Source: an uncultured Bacteroidales bacterium (GTDB taxonomy: Bacteria; Bacteroidota; Bacteroidia; Bacteroidales; P3). From it: DNA of 48,664 bases. Shown here piece after piece: positions 8,306-19,840 of this stretch (within the stretch, counting starts at the first letter, position 1; the number at the start of each line of letters is the position of its first letter). The notes under the pieces are model-generated. The model did no database searches and was not told where the DNA came from. It saw only the letters and a program-made list of their open reading frames with translations. The position numbers and the translations under genes are program-made. The stretch covers positions 1-48,664 of the forward strand of contig CAMHDJ010000016.1 in assembly GCA_946183915.1 (NCBI GenBank), read 5' to 3'.

Positions 8306-9468
8306 GAACGGCCCTCCTTGTCGTGGCGACGGCGCCCTTTCTTGATGTTCTTCATCTCCAGTTTGAGCTCTTTGGCGCGCTCTCTCAGCCGCTCACGCTG
8401 CATCTGAAGGTTCTTCAACTCGCTCAGTTCCGACAGGGTTTGCTGCTCCTCGTCGCTCGTCTTGCGCCACCAAGGCAGTCGTTGCATGTTGACGCGGAAG
8501 AGGCGTTTCCGGTCGAATTTGAGGTTCTTCTCCGAGTAGCTGTCCACATGGCGCACCCGTTTGTCGGCGTTGATGTCCTTCAGGGTGATGAGAATGCCGA
8601 TGCCGTGCGTGCCTGGCAGGCCGTGGTCGGGGCAGGTGCCGAAGTAGCGCATGGTGGAGCTGAGGTTCATGTAGGCGTTCACCAGCGGCGGCACCGTGCA
8701 GCCGCGCGCCCGCATGGCATGGAGCAATATCTGGTAGTCCTCCTTGTAGTTGCGGCCGTTGAAGAGTTTGACCAGCCGGTTGTAGTCGGTCTCGATCTTC
8801 ACCGGCTCGTAGGGCCACATCAATCCGTCGGGATCGGGGAAGTACTTCTGGTAGAAGTAGAGGATCATGTCGCGCGCCTCGCGGTCCATGTTGTCGTAGA
8901 TGGTGATCTTTCCTAGGAAGTAACGTGTCTCCGGAATCTCGAGTATCAAGGCGCCGAGGCCGTCCCATAGGTTGTCGAGCGAGTAGAGACCCTTGCCCAG
9001 GTTGTGGCTTGGCTGGTAGGCAGGCTGTACGAAGGCGCGCCCCAACTCGACGGTGTAGGGCAGGTAGTTGTCCAGGAACTCCTGGCTGAAGTGGTAGTGC
9101 TCGGCCGTCGGGGTCATGAATCCGCCGTCGGGCCGTTCCATCATGGTGCTGCCATGCTGGAAGCGGTAGCCGCCCATGATCTCCTCGTCCTCGGTGTTCC
9201 ACACGAAGAGCTGCTTGCAGCAGTAGGGGTCGGGCAGGGTGTCGTACTCGTCGATGTCCACCTCCTTGCCGGTGCCGCCGCCGTCGGTGGCGAAGCTCAG
9301 CTCGCGCAGACGCCCGATCTCGCGCATGATGTTGGGCGAGAGGTGGGCAGTGGTGATGTATATTTCTTTGTTGCCCCGGTTGGTCATGCGCAGAAAGTGC
9401 TTCTGCTTGAGCTCCTTCTTGATCAGCTCGCGGTCCACCGGCGGGGCGATGTATGATAGGTCTTGCAT
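8302..9468 (-). CDS. glsB: GNAT-type N-acyltransferase of glycine/ornithine lipid synthesis
   Basis: 388 residues. The OlsB/GlsB-like acyltransferase region covers about residues 20-250 (LRELSFATDGGGTG, DTLPDPYCCKQLFVW, ELGRAFVQPAYQ, LWDGLGALI). A basic, coiled-coil-prone C-terminal tail contains QRERLRERAKELKLEM. In Bacteroides, GlsB transfers a 3-hydroxy fatty acyl chain from acyl carrier protein to the amino group of glycine, giving the lyso-lipid. The next step is done by a PlsC-like O-acyltransferase, and such a gene lies immediately upstream, 27 bp away. This pairing is the main reason for the call. The amino acid acceptor cannot be proved from sequence. Confidence 0.83.
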   Translation of the reverse strand: MQDLSYIAPPVDRELIKKELKQKHFLRMTNRGNKEIYITTAHLSPNIMREIGRLRELSFATDGGGTGKEVDIDEYDTLPDPYCCKQLFVWNTEDEEIMGGYRFQHGSTMMERPDGGFMTPTAEHYHFSQEFLDNYLPYTVELGRAFVQPAYQPSHNLGKGLYSLDNLWDGLGALILEIPETRYFLGKITIYDNMDREARDMILYFYQKYFPDPDGLMWPYEPVKIETDYNRLVKLFNGRNYKEDYQILLHAMRARGCTVPPLVNAYMNLSSTMRYFGTCPDHGLPGTHGIGILITLKDINADKRVRHVDSYSEKNLKFDRKRLFRVNMQRLPWWRKTSDEEQQTLSELSELKNLQMQRERLRERAKELKLEMKNIKKGRRRHDKEGRS

Positions 9469-9495
9469 ATCGTTCTTTTGTATTTTTCTCTCTCT

Positions 9496-10350
9496 TTAAA
9501 CGGTAAACTCCGCCTCGGGATCGTCTTTCAGGCGGTAGACGTGCTCCTTCACGCGCTGGGCCCACTCGGCCGGCGTGTGGCGCTGGTCGAAGGTCTGCCA
9601 CGGGATCGGCCGACCGAAGGTGACCGTGAAGGTCTTTCCCCGCTGGGCATACATCTCGGACGGCAGCAGCGCCATCTCGAAGTTGAACTTCACCCCCAGC
9701 CGCTTGCGCAGGTTGGCCAGCCGGTAGAAGCGCATCCGGTTTCGCGCGTCGGTGTAGACCGGCACCACGTCGCGCCGGTAGCGCACGGCTTTCTTGATGA
9801 ATGTGGCCTTCCACTCCAGGTCTTTGATCTCGCCCTCTTGCAGGCGCGAGCAGAGGCCCGCCGGGAAGTAGAGCAGGGTGTTTTCGCCGGCAAAGGCCTC
9901 CTCCAGGCTGGCCAGCGCCTTGGACCGGTTCACTTTGTCGATGGGGTAGAAGAGTTCCTTCAGGCCCGGCAGGTAGAGCAGAAAGTCGTTCACCGGGAAG
10001 CGGATGTCCTTCCTCACGCGCCCCACGGCGCCCATCAGGGCCAACCCGTCGGGGCCGCCCAGCGGGTGGTTGCCCACCACCATCGGGTGCCCCTCGGTCG
10101 GGATGTGCTCGGCGCCCACGCTCCGCACGGTCACCCCCAGGTCTTGCGGGTCGTGACCCTCGAGGAACTTGTGCACAAAGTCCAGCCCGAAGTACTCGCG
10201 GTTCAGATAGATGCCGCGGTTGAGGTCCGGCACGTGCAGCAATCGCTCCAGCCAGCGCACCACAAACTTCGGCACTTTGACCCGTTTGGCAGCCAGAATT
10301 TTCTCAATGTCAATGTGTTTTTCGCCTATAGCTTCGCTTCTTGCGTCCAT
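9496..10350 (-). CDS. glsA: PlsC-family O-acyltransferase, glycine lipid synthesis
   Basis: 284 residues. It is a lysophosphatidate-acyltransferase-fold enzyme expected to esterify the hydroxyl of the 3-hydroxyacyl group on the lyso-glycine lipid. The catalytic block reads NHPLGGPDGLAL, with five residues between His and Asp where the common PlsC motif has four; I recall this spacing in Bacteroidetes GlsA-like proteins. The second block is FPAGLCSR. It heads the minus-strand operon and precedes glsB by 27 bp. A candidate -7 element, TAATTTTG on the minus strand, lies at 10373-10380, without a clear -33 box. Confidence 0.83.
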   Translation of the reverse strand: MDARSEAIGEKHIDIEKILAAKRVKVPKFVVRWLERLLHVPDLNRGIYLNREYFGLDFVHKFLEGHDPQDLGVTVRSVGAEHIPTEGHPMVVGNHPLGGPDGLALMGAVGRVRKDIRFPVNDFLLYLPGLKELFYPIDKVNRSKALASLEEAFAGENTLLYFPAGLCSRLQEGEIKDLEWKATFIKKAVRYRRDVVPVYTDARNRMRFYRLANLRKRLGVKFNFEMALLPSEMYAQRGKTFTVTFGRPIPWQTFDQRHTPAEWAQRVKEHVYRLKDDPEAEFTV

Positions 10351-10503
10351 ATTTTGTATCGTATTGCGACTGCAAAATTACTAAATTCTAATATATTGGT
10401 ACTATAATTTTATGCAATTTTATCAACACCGCCCCTTTGAAAACCCCGGGTGGGTTCCGTCTTGAGTGACAGAAGTATAATTTTGCCTAAAGTTAAGAAA
10501 AAT

Positions 10504-10534
10504 TTTGTCAGTTTCCGAAAAGTGTGTATCTTTG
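10504..10534 (+). promoter_or_regulatory. Promoter of rpmG-DUF4295
   Basis: TTTG at 10504-10507 and TATCTTTG at 10527-10534 are 19 bp apart, a textbook match. The leader to the rpmG ATG is about 85 nt. The 10351-10625 gap otherwise holds only the glsA promoter region. Confidence 0.85.
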
Positions 10535-10625
10535 CACCCGATTTGAATGCCTGAAAACGAATTGTTGATGCTCTTTTCGCTTTGAGGATCAGATCGTTGG
10601 TTGATTAACGAAAATAATTAAAGTC

Positions 10626-10814
10626 ATGGCAAAGAAGAATAAAGACGCACGCGTGCAGGTCATCCTCGAATGCACCGAGCAAAAGAACAGCGGTGTGGCC
10701 GGTATGAGCCGCTACATCACCACCAAGAACAAAAAGAACACTCCGGAGCGCCTGGAGCTCAAGAAGTACAACCCCTTCTTGAAGAAAGTCACTGTCCACA
10801 AAGAAATCAAGTAA
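10626..10814 (+). CDS. rpmG: 50S ribosomal protein L33
   Basis: 62 residues ([18 protein letters not shown], then [20 protein letters not shown] and YNPFLKK). This is L33 of the large subunit. The zinc-binding CXXC pairs of some L33 forms are absent, so this is the zinc-independent type. It is followed by the DUF4295 gene after an 18-bp gap containing GAAAGGAGAA, one of the few SD-like stretches in the window. In other Bacteroidales an L28 gene usually precedes it. None is present here, since the promoter lies directly upstream. Confidence 0.96.
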   Translation: MAKKNKDARVQVILECTEQKNSGVAGMSRYITTKNKKNTPERLELKKYNPFLKKVTVHKEIK

Positions 10815-10832
10815 CGAAAGGAGAACTGAACT

Positions 10833-10988
10833 ATGGCAAAAAAAGTTGTTGCTACCCTGAAGACCTCGACCGGTAAGAGTTTCGCCAAGGTGATCCGTAT
10901 GGTTCGCTCCGAGAAGACCGGTGCCTACATGTTCAAAGAGGAGGTCGTCCCCTCCGACAACGTGCAGGAGTACCTGAAGAAGAAATAA
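10833..10988 (+). CDS. DUF4295 small ribosome-associated protein
   Basis: 51 residues, basic (MAKKVVATLKTSTGKSFA, then RSEKTGAYMFKEE and QEYLKKK). It matches DUF4295, a small Bacteroidota family usually found just after rpmG and thought to be ribosome-associated because of that linkage. It lies 18 bp after rpmG and is followed by a terminator, so the pair forms a two-gene operon. The ftsY and rimO genes that often follow it elsewhere are absent. Confidence 0.93.
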   Translation: MAKKVVATLKTSTGKSFAKVIRMVRSEKTGAYMFKEEVVPSDNVQEYLKKK

Positions 10989-11025
10989 TTGGAAACAATA
11001 ATTTTTTCATACGCTTTTGTTTTGG

Positions 11026-11059
11026 CCTCCAGAGCAGTCTCTGCTTTGGAGGTTTTTTT
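11026..11059 (+). terminator. Intrinsic terminator of rpmG-DUF4295
   Basis: Arms CCTCCAGAGCAG and CTGCTTTGGAGG (11026-11052) have one mismatch and are followed by seven T. Confidence 0.85.
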
Positions 11060-11064
11060 GTAGC

Positions 11065-11148
11065 GTAAAGTTAAAAGTTTAAAAGTGAAAAGTAAAAGGT
11101 TGGGAGTTCTGTAGTTTCCAATTCTCAATTTTCAACACACAATTCACC
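11065..11148. repeat. Degenerate A-rich short-unit repeat
   Basis: This A-rich stretch repeats AAAAGT-like units (about 11065-11098). After a short gap comes a TC-rich stretch of AATTCTC/AATTTTC/AATTCAC-like units (about 11119-11147). The lay-out loosely recalls the opposed arrays elsewhere in the window, but pairing between the halves is weak. Confidence 0.35.
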
Positions 11149-11150
11149 GG

Positions 11151-11495
11151 ATGTTGAACCGGCGTACATACATGCGTTTCGCGGCCTGGGTGCTGCTGGT
11201 GGCCTACCTGCCGCTGCTGGCGGTGTCGGCCTTGCACACGCACGGCCGCCCCGACGAGCCGCTTTGCGACCAGTGTGCCCACCACGTGGAGCACCCGTCG
11301 CACTTCGGCCCTTCGCAGGTCAGTCTGCAGGACTGTCTGCTGTGCCACCTCGCCACGGTCCACTACCTCGGCGTCGCGGCCCTGGCGGTGGCGCCGGTGC
11401 TGTGGGTGACGGCCCGCCGGGCCGCCGCCTGTCCCCGCCGTGTGGCCCTGGCGGTCCGCGGCACGGCCCCGCTCAGGGCACCCCCTGCCTGCTGA
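11151..11495 (+). CDS. Small Cys/His-rich membrane or exported protein next to a TonB receptor
   Basis: 114 residues from ATG 11151; ATG 11172 (MRFAAW) is an equally plausible start. It has a hydrophobic segment (AAWVLLVAYLPLLAVSAL), then a probable metal-binding loop with HTHG, CDQCAHHVEHPSH and CLLCH, then a second hydrophobic segment (LGVAALAVAPVLWV) and an Arg-rich tail. I recognise no named family. Its position 110 bp before a TonB-dependent receptor with a His-rich loop suggests a shared role in metal handling. That is inference. Confidence 0.6.
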   Translation: MLNRRTYMRFAAWVLLVAYLPLLAVSALHTHGRPDEPLCDQCAHHVEHPSHFGPSQVSLQDCLLCHLATVHYLGVAALAVAPVLWVTARRAAACPRRVALAVRGTAPLRAPPAC

Positions 11496-11604
11496 TATCT
11501 TTCCCCGACCCTTCTTTTTTTTCAGTGTCATCCTGTCCGCTGCCGGCCCCTGTCGCCGCCGCGGGGCGGGGTGCAATATGTGATATATTAAAAGACAATA
11601 CCTT

Positions 11605-13683
11605 ATGAAAAAGATATCAGCCCTCCTCTTAACCCTTCTTCCGCTTGCATGCCTGGCCCAGGGGCAGGCGGACACCGTGCAGCTGGGCCAGGTGACGGTC
11701 ACCGCCACGCTGCACGCCTCCACCCGCAACGAGACCCCCACGGTGGTCGGCGTCGTCGACGCCGAGCGCCTCGAGGCCGTCAGCGCCGCCAACCTCGCCG
11801 AGGGGCTCCGCTTCGAGACCGGCGTGCGCGTCGAGAACACCTGCCAGAACTGCGGCGCCAACGAGCTCCGCATCAACGGCCTCGGCGGCGCCTACTCGCA
11901 GGTGCTCATCGACAGCCGCCCGCTCAACAGCGCCCTCTCGGGGGTCTACCTGCTCGAATTGCTGCCGGCCACCATGATCGACCGTGTCGAGGTGATGCGC
12001 GGCGGCGGCTCGGCGCTCTACGGCAGCAGCGCCGTGGCCGGCGTGGTCAACGTGATCACCCGCGAGCCCCTGCGCAACAGCGCCGAGGCCGCCAACACCA
12101 CACGCCTCGTGGGCGGCCGCACCGCCGACTGGAACAACTCGTTCAGCGCCTCGGTCGTCAGCGACAACCGCCGCGCCGGCCTCTTCCTCTTCGGCCACAA
12201 CCGCCAGCGCTCGCCCTACGACCACGACGGCGACGGCTACTCCGAGCTCGGCCTCCTCAAGGCCCACATGGTCGGCATGCGCGGCTATGTGCGCACCGGC
12301 GACTACTCGAAGCTCGGCGTCGAGTACCACAACCTCCACGAGTTCCGCCGCGGCGGCGACCGCTTCGACCTGCCCTCGCCCATGGCCCACATCTCCGAGG
12401 GCGCCGAGCACGACATCCACAGCGGCAGCCTCAAGTGGGACTGGTTCTCGGCCGACGGCCGCAGCGCCCTCGCCCTCTTCGCCTCGGCCCAGCACGTGGA
12501 CCGCCAGAGCTACTACGGCGAGCGCCACGACGACGAGCCCTTCGGCAACGCCTACGGCTACACCACCGGCCTCACGGCCAACTACGGCGCCCGCTTCAGC
12601 CACCGCTTCGACCGCCTCCTCTTCCTCCCGGCCCAGTTCACCGCCGGCCTCGAGCACACCCTCGACCGCCTCAGCGACCGCACCCTCGCCACCGCCGACA
12701 CCCTGCGCCAGCAGGTGGGCACCCTCAGCGCCTACCTCCAGAACGAGTGGACCAGCCACCGCTGGACCCTCCTCGTCGGCGCCCGCGCCGACAAGCACTC
12801 GCTCGTCGCCAGCCCCGTTCTCAGCCCCCGCCTCAGCCTCCGCTTCGCACCCTCCGACCACCTCGTGCTCCGCACCGGCTACTCCTCCGGCTTCCGCGCC
12901 CCGCAGGTCTACGACGAGGACCTCCACGTCGGCGCCGTCGCCGGACAGCTCTACCGCATCACCAACGACGACAGCCTCCGCATGGAGCGCTCCCACTCGC
13001 TCACCGCCTCGGCCGACTTCTGCTTCCACCTCGGCGACCTCGAGGCCGACCTCCTCGTCGAAGGCTTCCTCACCCGCATCGACGACGTCTTCGTCCAGGA
13101 GCTCCTCTTCGACGACACCCTCAGCGGCTACCGCCACTACGAGCGGCGCAACGCCGACGGCGCCCGCGTCGGCGGCCTCAACGTTGAGCTACGCCTCGCC
13201 CCCACGGCTCTCCTCCAGCTCCAGCTCGGCGCCACCTGGCAGCGCAGCCGCTACCTGGGCCAGGGACTCGAGTGGGACGAGGGCCGCTTCGAACACCGCA
13301 TGGAGCGCACCCCCGACCTCTACGCCTACCTTATCGCCCTCTACCGCCCCGTCCGTGGCCTCACCCTCAGCCTCAACACCACCTTCACCGGCCCCATGCT
13401 CGTCTACCACACCGTGGCCGCCCACCACGACCACGACGACAAGCACTCGCACGGCGCCGAGGTCGAGCAGGTTGTCACCCCCTCCTTCCTCGACCTCTCG
13501 CTCCAGGCCACCTACCGCATCGCCCTCGGCGACCGCACCGCCCTCGAACTCACCGCCGGCGTCCAGAACCTCCTCAACGCCTACCAGCACGACTTCGACC
13601 AGGGCCCCGAGCGCGACTCGCAGTACATCTACGGCCCCACCGCCCCCCGAACCCTCTACGCCGGCGTCCGCCTCGCCCTCTAG
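11605..13683 (+). CDS. TonB-dependent outer membrane receptor, possibly for a metal
   Basis: 692 residues with a signal peptide (MKKISALLLTLLPLACLAQ). A TonB-box-like stretch (QLGQVTVTATL) follows, then a plug domain (about 45-150: NLAEGLRFETGVRVENTCQN, INGLGGAYSQVLIDSRP, GGGSALYGSSAVAGVVNVIT). A 22-strand barrel is expected for the rest, ending in an aromatic-poor VRLAL. There is no carboxypeptidase-like N-terminal extension and no SusD partner, so this is a small-ligand importer, not a polysaccharide one. A His/Asp-rich loop near residue 600 (AAHHDHDDKHSHGAE) and the Cys/His neighbour point to a metal or metal chelate. The gene is strikingly C-rich at third positions compared with its neighbours, and long shadow frames are open in other registers. 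Confidence 0.9.
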   Translation: MKKISALLLTLLPLACLAQGQADTVQLGQVTVTATLHASTRNETPTVVGVVDAERLEAVSAANLAEGLRFETGVRVENTCQNCGANELRINGLGGAYSQVLIDSRPLNSALSGVYLLELLPATMIDRVEVMRGGGSALYGSSAVAGVVNVITREPLRNSAEAANTTRLVGGRTADWNNSFSASVVSDNRRAGLFLFGHNRQRSPYDHDGDGYSELGLLKAHMVGMRGYVRTGDYSKLGVEYHNLHEFRRGGDRFDLPSPMAHISEGAEHDIHSGSLKWDWFSADGRSALALFASAQHVDRQSYYGERHDDEPFGNAYGYTTGLTANYGARFSHRFDRLLFLPAQFTAGLEHTLDRLSDRTLATADTLRQQVGTLSAYLQNEWTSHRWTLLVGARADKHSLVASPVLSPRLSLRFAPSDHLVLRTGYSSGFRAPQVYDEDLHVGAVAGQLYRITNDDSLRMERSHSLTASADFCFHLGDLEADLLVEGFLTRIDDVFVQELLFDDTLSGYRHYERRNADGARVGGLNVELRLAPTALLQLQLGATWQRSRYLGQGLEWDEGRFEHRMERTPDLYAYLIALYRPVRGLTLSLNTTFTGPMLVYHTVAAHHDHDDKHSHGAEVEQVVTPSFLDLSLQATYRIALGDRTALELTAGVQNLLNAYQHDFDQGPERDSQYIYGPTAPRTLYAGVRLAL

Positions 13684-13720
13684 TCTCCACCCCTCCGAAA
13701 CGCCCATGGTTACTAGGTGG

Positions 13721-13920
13721 CTCCGTGATGACTCCCTGATGACTCCCTGATGACTCTCTTAAAACCAAGGTGAAATCCTTGCCCTGTCAGCGTTTTGCGA
13801 GTTTTCCAGCATGGTTGATACACTTCCGAAGTGCTAGATGGCTCGTTTAGAAATGGTTAAATGTGAAAAATAGATCGTGCACGATCTATTTTTTTAACCT
13901 AATTTTACTTAATTTTGATA
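13721..13920 (+). repeat. Dispersed ~200-bp element, copy 2
   Basis: Three 11-bp units ending in TGATGA (13721-13753) open the element. The conserved middle follows (GCGAGTTTTCCAGCATGGTT), then a perfect 28-bp palindrome at 13866-13893 with core AGATCGTGCACGATCT followed by T-rich DNA. The small inverted repeat of the other copies is partly degraded here (CAAGG / CCTTG). It lies between the TonB receptor and ileS. Confidence 0.9.
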
Positions 13921-13921
13921 A

Positions 13922-14071
13922 AACGGCGAATTACTCGAATGACTCGAAGCTACGCAGGTCGATTTTTGGCGAATTACTCGAATGCTTGCGCAGCCCCTTC
14001 GAGTAATTCGCTAAACGATCCGATGGCATAACAGCCTGCGTAGCTTAGAGTAATTCGAGTCATTCGCCGTT
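13922..14071. repeat. Nested inverted repeat downstream of element copy 2
   Basis: The outer arms 13922-13958 and 14035-14071 are 37 nt each and complementary except for three positions. The inner arms 13969-13982 and 13998-14011 are perfect (GCGAATTACTCGAA). The outer and inner arms share the GAATTACTCGAA word. Related sequence follows copy 3 at about 36937-36975, so this may be part of a longer element. No open frame fits it. Confidence 0.8.
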
Positions 14072-14121
14072 AAGAGGTAGGATGCCGGCGAGACATCAAT
14101 GGGGCTCCTCTCTTTTTTTTA

Positions 14122-14153
14122 TTTCGGCGGTTCAGATATTTTTCGTATCTTTG
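14122..14153 (+). promoter_or_regulatory. Promoter of ileS
   Basis: TATCTTTG at 14146-14153 has TTTC at 14122-14125 (one mismatch to TTTG) at a 20-bp spacing. The leader is about 48 nt. Confidence 0.65.
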
Positions 14154-14208
14154 CGATTGGCTTTCTTGTCGACCGAGGTCGGCAAGTGGTTGTGTTATAA
14201 TATAGTAT

Positions 14209-17616
<3,408 letters not shown>

Positions 17617-17643
17617 GTAATAAATCAATAAAACAAAGTCAAT

Positions 17644-19716
17644 ATGATAGCAAAAGAACTACTCAACCCGAAGAGCATCGTCATTTGCGGTGCTTCGAGC
17701 GATGTACACAAGCCGGGCGGCAAGGCCCTCTGGAACCTGCTGCACAGCCCCTTCAAAGGACAGGTGTATGCCGTCAATCCCAAAGAGACCGAAGTGCAAG
17801 GCGTGAAATGCTACGCCAAGGTCGACGACCTGCCGCAGGTGGACTGCGCCATCCTCTGCATTGCCGCCAAGTTCTGCGCCCAGACCGTGGACGTGCTGGC
17901 CAAAGAGAAGGGCACCAAGGGCTTCATCATCGTCAGCGCCGGCTTCAGCGAGGAGAACGCTGAAGGCGCCGCCATCGAGAAGCACATCGTCGACACCATC
18001 AACAGCGTCGGCGGTTCGCTCATCGGTCCCAACTGCACCGGCTTCCTCAACACCAACTACAGCGGCTGCTTCGACGCCCCCATCCCTCCGCTCGACCCCA
18101 AGGGTGTGGACTTCATCACCGGCAGCGGTGCCACGGCCGTCTTTATCAAGGAGTACGGCATGAGCAATGGCCTCAAGTTCAACAGCGTGTGGGCTGTGGG
18201 CAACAGCGCCCAGCTGGGTATCGAGGATGTGCTGGAGCACCTCGACGAGACCTTCGACCCCGAGAAGTCGAGCCGCGTCATCATGCTCTACATGGAGAAG
18301 ATCGGTGACCCGCAGCGTCTGCTCAAACATAGCCGCAGCCTGATCAACAAGGGCTGCCATATCGCCGCCATCAAGAGCGGTGGTTCGGCCGCCGGCAGCC
18401 GTGCCGCCAGCAGCCACACCGGCGCCCTGGCCACCAACGACGCCGCCGTCGACGCCCTGTTCCGCAAAGCCGGCATCGTCCGCTGCCAGAACCGTCAGGA
18501 GCTGACCACCGTCTGCGCCGTCTTCATGTACCCCGAAATCAAGGGCAAGCGCTGCGCCATCATCACCCACGCCGGCGGTCCCGCTGTGATGCTGACCGAC
18601 GTGCTGAGCAACGGTGGTATGGAGGTGCCTTCGCTGAAGGAGCATCCTGCCAGCCCCGCCCTGCTGGAGAAACTCTTCGCCGGCAGCTCGGTGGGCAACC
18701 CCATCGACTTCCTGGCCACCGGCACCGCCGAGCAGCTGGGCTACATCATCGACGCCGTCGAGAACGACTACACCGACATCGACTTCTCGGTGGTTATCTT
18801 CGGCAGCCCCGGACTCTTCTCCAACAAGGAGGTCTACGACCTGCTCGACCAGAAGATGAAGACCTGCAAGAAGCCCATCTTCCCCGTCCTGCCCTCCATC
18901 ATCAACGTCAAGGAGGAGATCGACGAGTTTATCGCCAAGGGCCGCATCAACTTCCCCGAGGAGTGCGTGCTCGGCAACGCCATCTGCAAGGTCTACAATA
19001 CCCCCAAGCCGCAGCCTGAGCATGTGGAGCAGCCCGCCATCGACGTGGCTCGCATCCGCAAGACCGTCGAGCGCTGCAAGGACGGCTACATGGAGATCAG
19101 CGACTACAACGAGCTGCTCGACGCCGCCGGTATCAGCCGCAAGAAGAGCGTCGAGGTGAGCAAGAAAGAGGACGCCCTGGCCTTCGCCAAGGAGGTGGGA
19201 TGCTCGAAGGAGGTACCCCTCGTGATGAAGGTCGTCGGCCCCCTGCACAAGAGCGACGTGGGCGGCGTCACCCTCGGCGTGAAGGACCTCGACACCGTGG
19301 CCAAGGAGTTCGACCGCCTCATCGTGATCCCCGAGACCTATGCCGTCGAGATGTACCCGATGCTGGACGGTACCGACGTCTACATCGGTGCCATCCGCGA
19401 CCCGAAGTTTGGCCATCAGATCTTCTTCGGTCTGGGCGGTATCTTCATCGAGGTGCTGAAGGACGTGCAGAGCGCCCTGGCCCCCATCACCGCCGCCGAA
19501 GCCAAGGAGATGCTCACGCAGCTCAAGGGCTACAAGATCCTGCAGGGTGTGCGTGGTCAGGAGGGTGTCAACCTCGACCTCTACGCTGAGCAGGTGGCCC
19601 GTGTCAGCGCCCTGGTGCAGGCCGCGCCCGAGATTGCCGAGATGGACCTCAACCCGCTGCTCGGCAACCCTCGCTATGTCACTGCTGTTGATGCACGAAT
19701 TCGTTTGGAGAAATGA
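17644..19716 (+). CDS. ADP-forming acetate/acyl-CoA synthetase, fused alpha-beta form
   Basis: 690 residues. It converts an acyl-CoA (typically acetyl-CoA) plus ADP and phosphate into the acid and ATP, an energy-saving step of fermentation. Domain order is: CoA-binding Rossmann domain (residues 1-~130, IVICGASSDVHKPGG); succinyl-CoA-synthetase-like ligase region (about 150-300, ITGSGATAV) with the likely phospho-histidine His258 in SSHTGALA; a second flavodoxin-like part (about 300-460); then an ATP-grasp domain (about 480-690, PLVMKVVGPLHKSDVGGV, GLGGIFIEVLKDV). The single-chain arrangement is one of several known for this family. It sits 27 bp after ileS. Substrate range is not readable from sequence. 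Confidence 0.9.
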   Translation: MIAKELLNPKSIVICGASSDVHKPGGKALWNLLHSPFKGQVYAVNPKETEVQGVKCYAKVDDLPQVDCAILCIAAKFCAQTVDVLAKEKGTKGFIIVSAGFSEENAEGAAIEKHIVDTINSVGGSLIGPNCTGFLNTNYSGCFDAPIPPLDPKGVDFITGSGATAVFIKEYGMSNGLKFNSVWAVGNSAQLGIEDVLEHLDETFDPEKSSRVIMLYMEKIGDPQRLLKHSRSLINKGCHIAAIKSGGSAAGSRAASSHTGALATNDAAVDALFRKAGIVRCQNRQELTTVCAVFMYPEIKGKRCAIITHAGGPAVMLTDVLSNGGMEVPSLKEHPASPALLEKLFAGSSVGNPIDFLATGTAEQLGYIIDAVENDYTDIDFSVVIFGSPGLFSNKEVYDLLDQKMKTCKKPIFPVLPSIINVKEEIDEFIAKGRINFPEECVLGNAICKVYNTPKPQPEHVEQPAIDVARIRKTVERCKDGYMEISDYNELLDAAGISRKKSVEVSKKEDALAFAKEVGCSKEVPLVMKVVGPLHKSDVGGVTLGVKDLDTVAKEFDRLIVIPETYAVEMYPMLDGTDVYIGAIRDPKFGHQIFFGLGGIFIEVLKDVQSALAPITAAEAKEMLTQLKGYKILQGVRGQEGVNLDLYAEQVARVSALVQAAPEIAEMDLNPLLGNPRYVTAVDARIRLEK

Positions 19717-19751
19717 TATTTTTTGCCTCAAACGTCTAAATTCGATCCCGA

Positions 19752-19787
19752 AACGGCGACGTGGACACAATAATCCACGCCGCCGTT
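19752..19787 (+). terminator. Hairpin after the acyl-CoA synthetase gene
   Basis: Arms AACGGCGACGTGGA and TCCACGCCGCCGTT have one mismatch around an 8-nt loop. No strong T run follows, so termination is likely but not certain. Confidence 0.6.
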
Positions 19788-19840
19788 CGTTATTTTGCAC
19801 GAAAAATTATAACTTATTGTCTAACTAAAATAATAGAAAG

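Noticed and set aside
11629-13750. Long open frames (about 490-510 codons) in other registers of the TonB receptor gene
   Set aside because: Their translations are Arg/Pro- or Ser/Thr/Pro-rich without any domain, while the receptor frame has a signal peptide, plug and barrel. They reflect the extreme codon bias.
13866-13893. Phage or tyrosine-recombinase attachment site
   Set aside because: The palindrome is long and isolated, but no integrase, tRNA or phage gene is near, and three copies exist within the same element.
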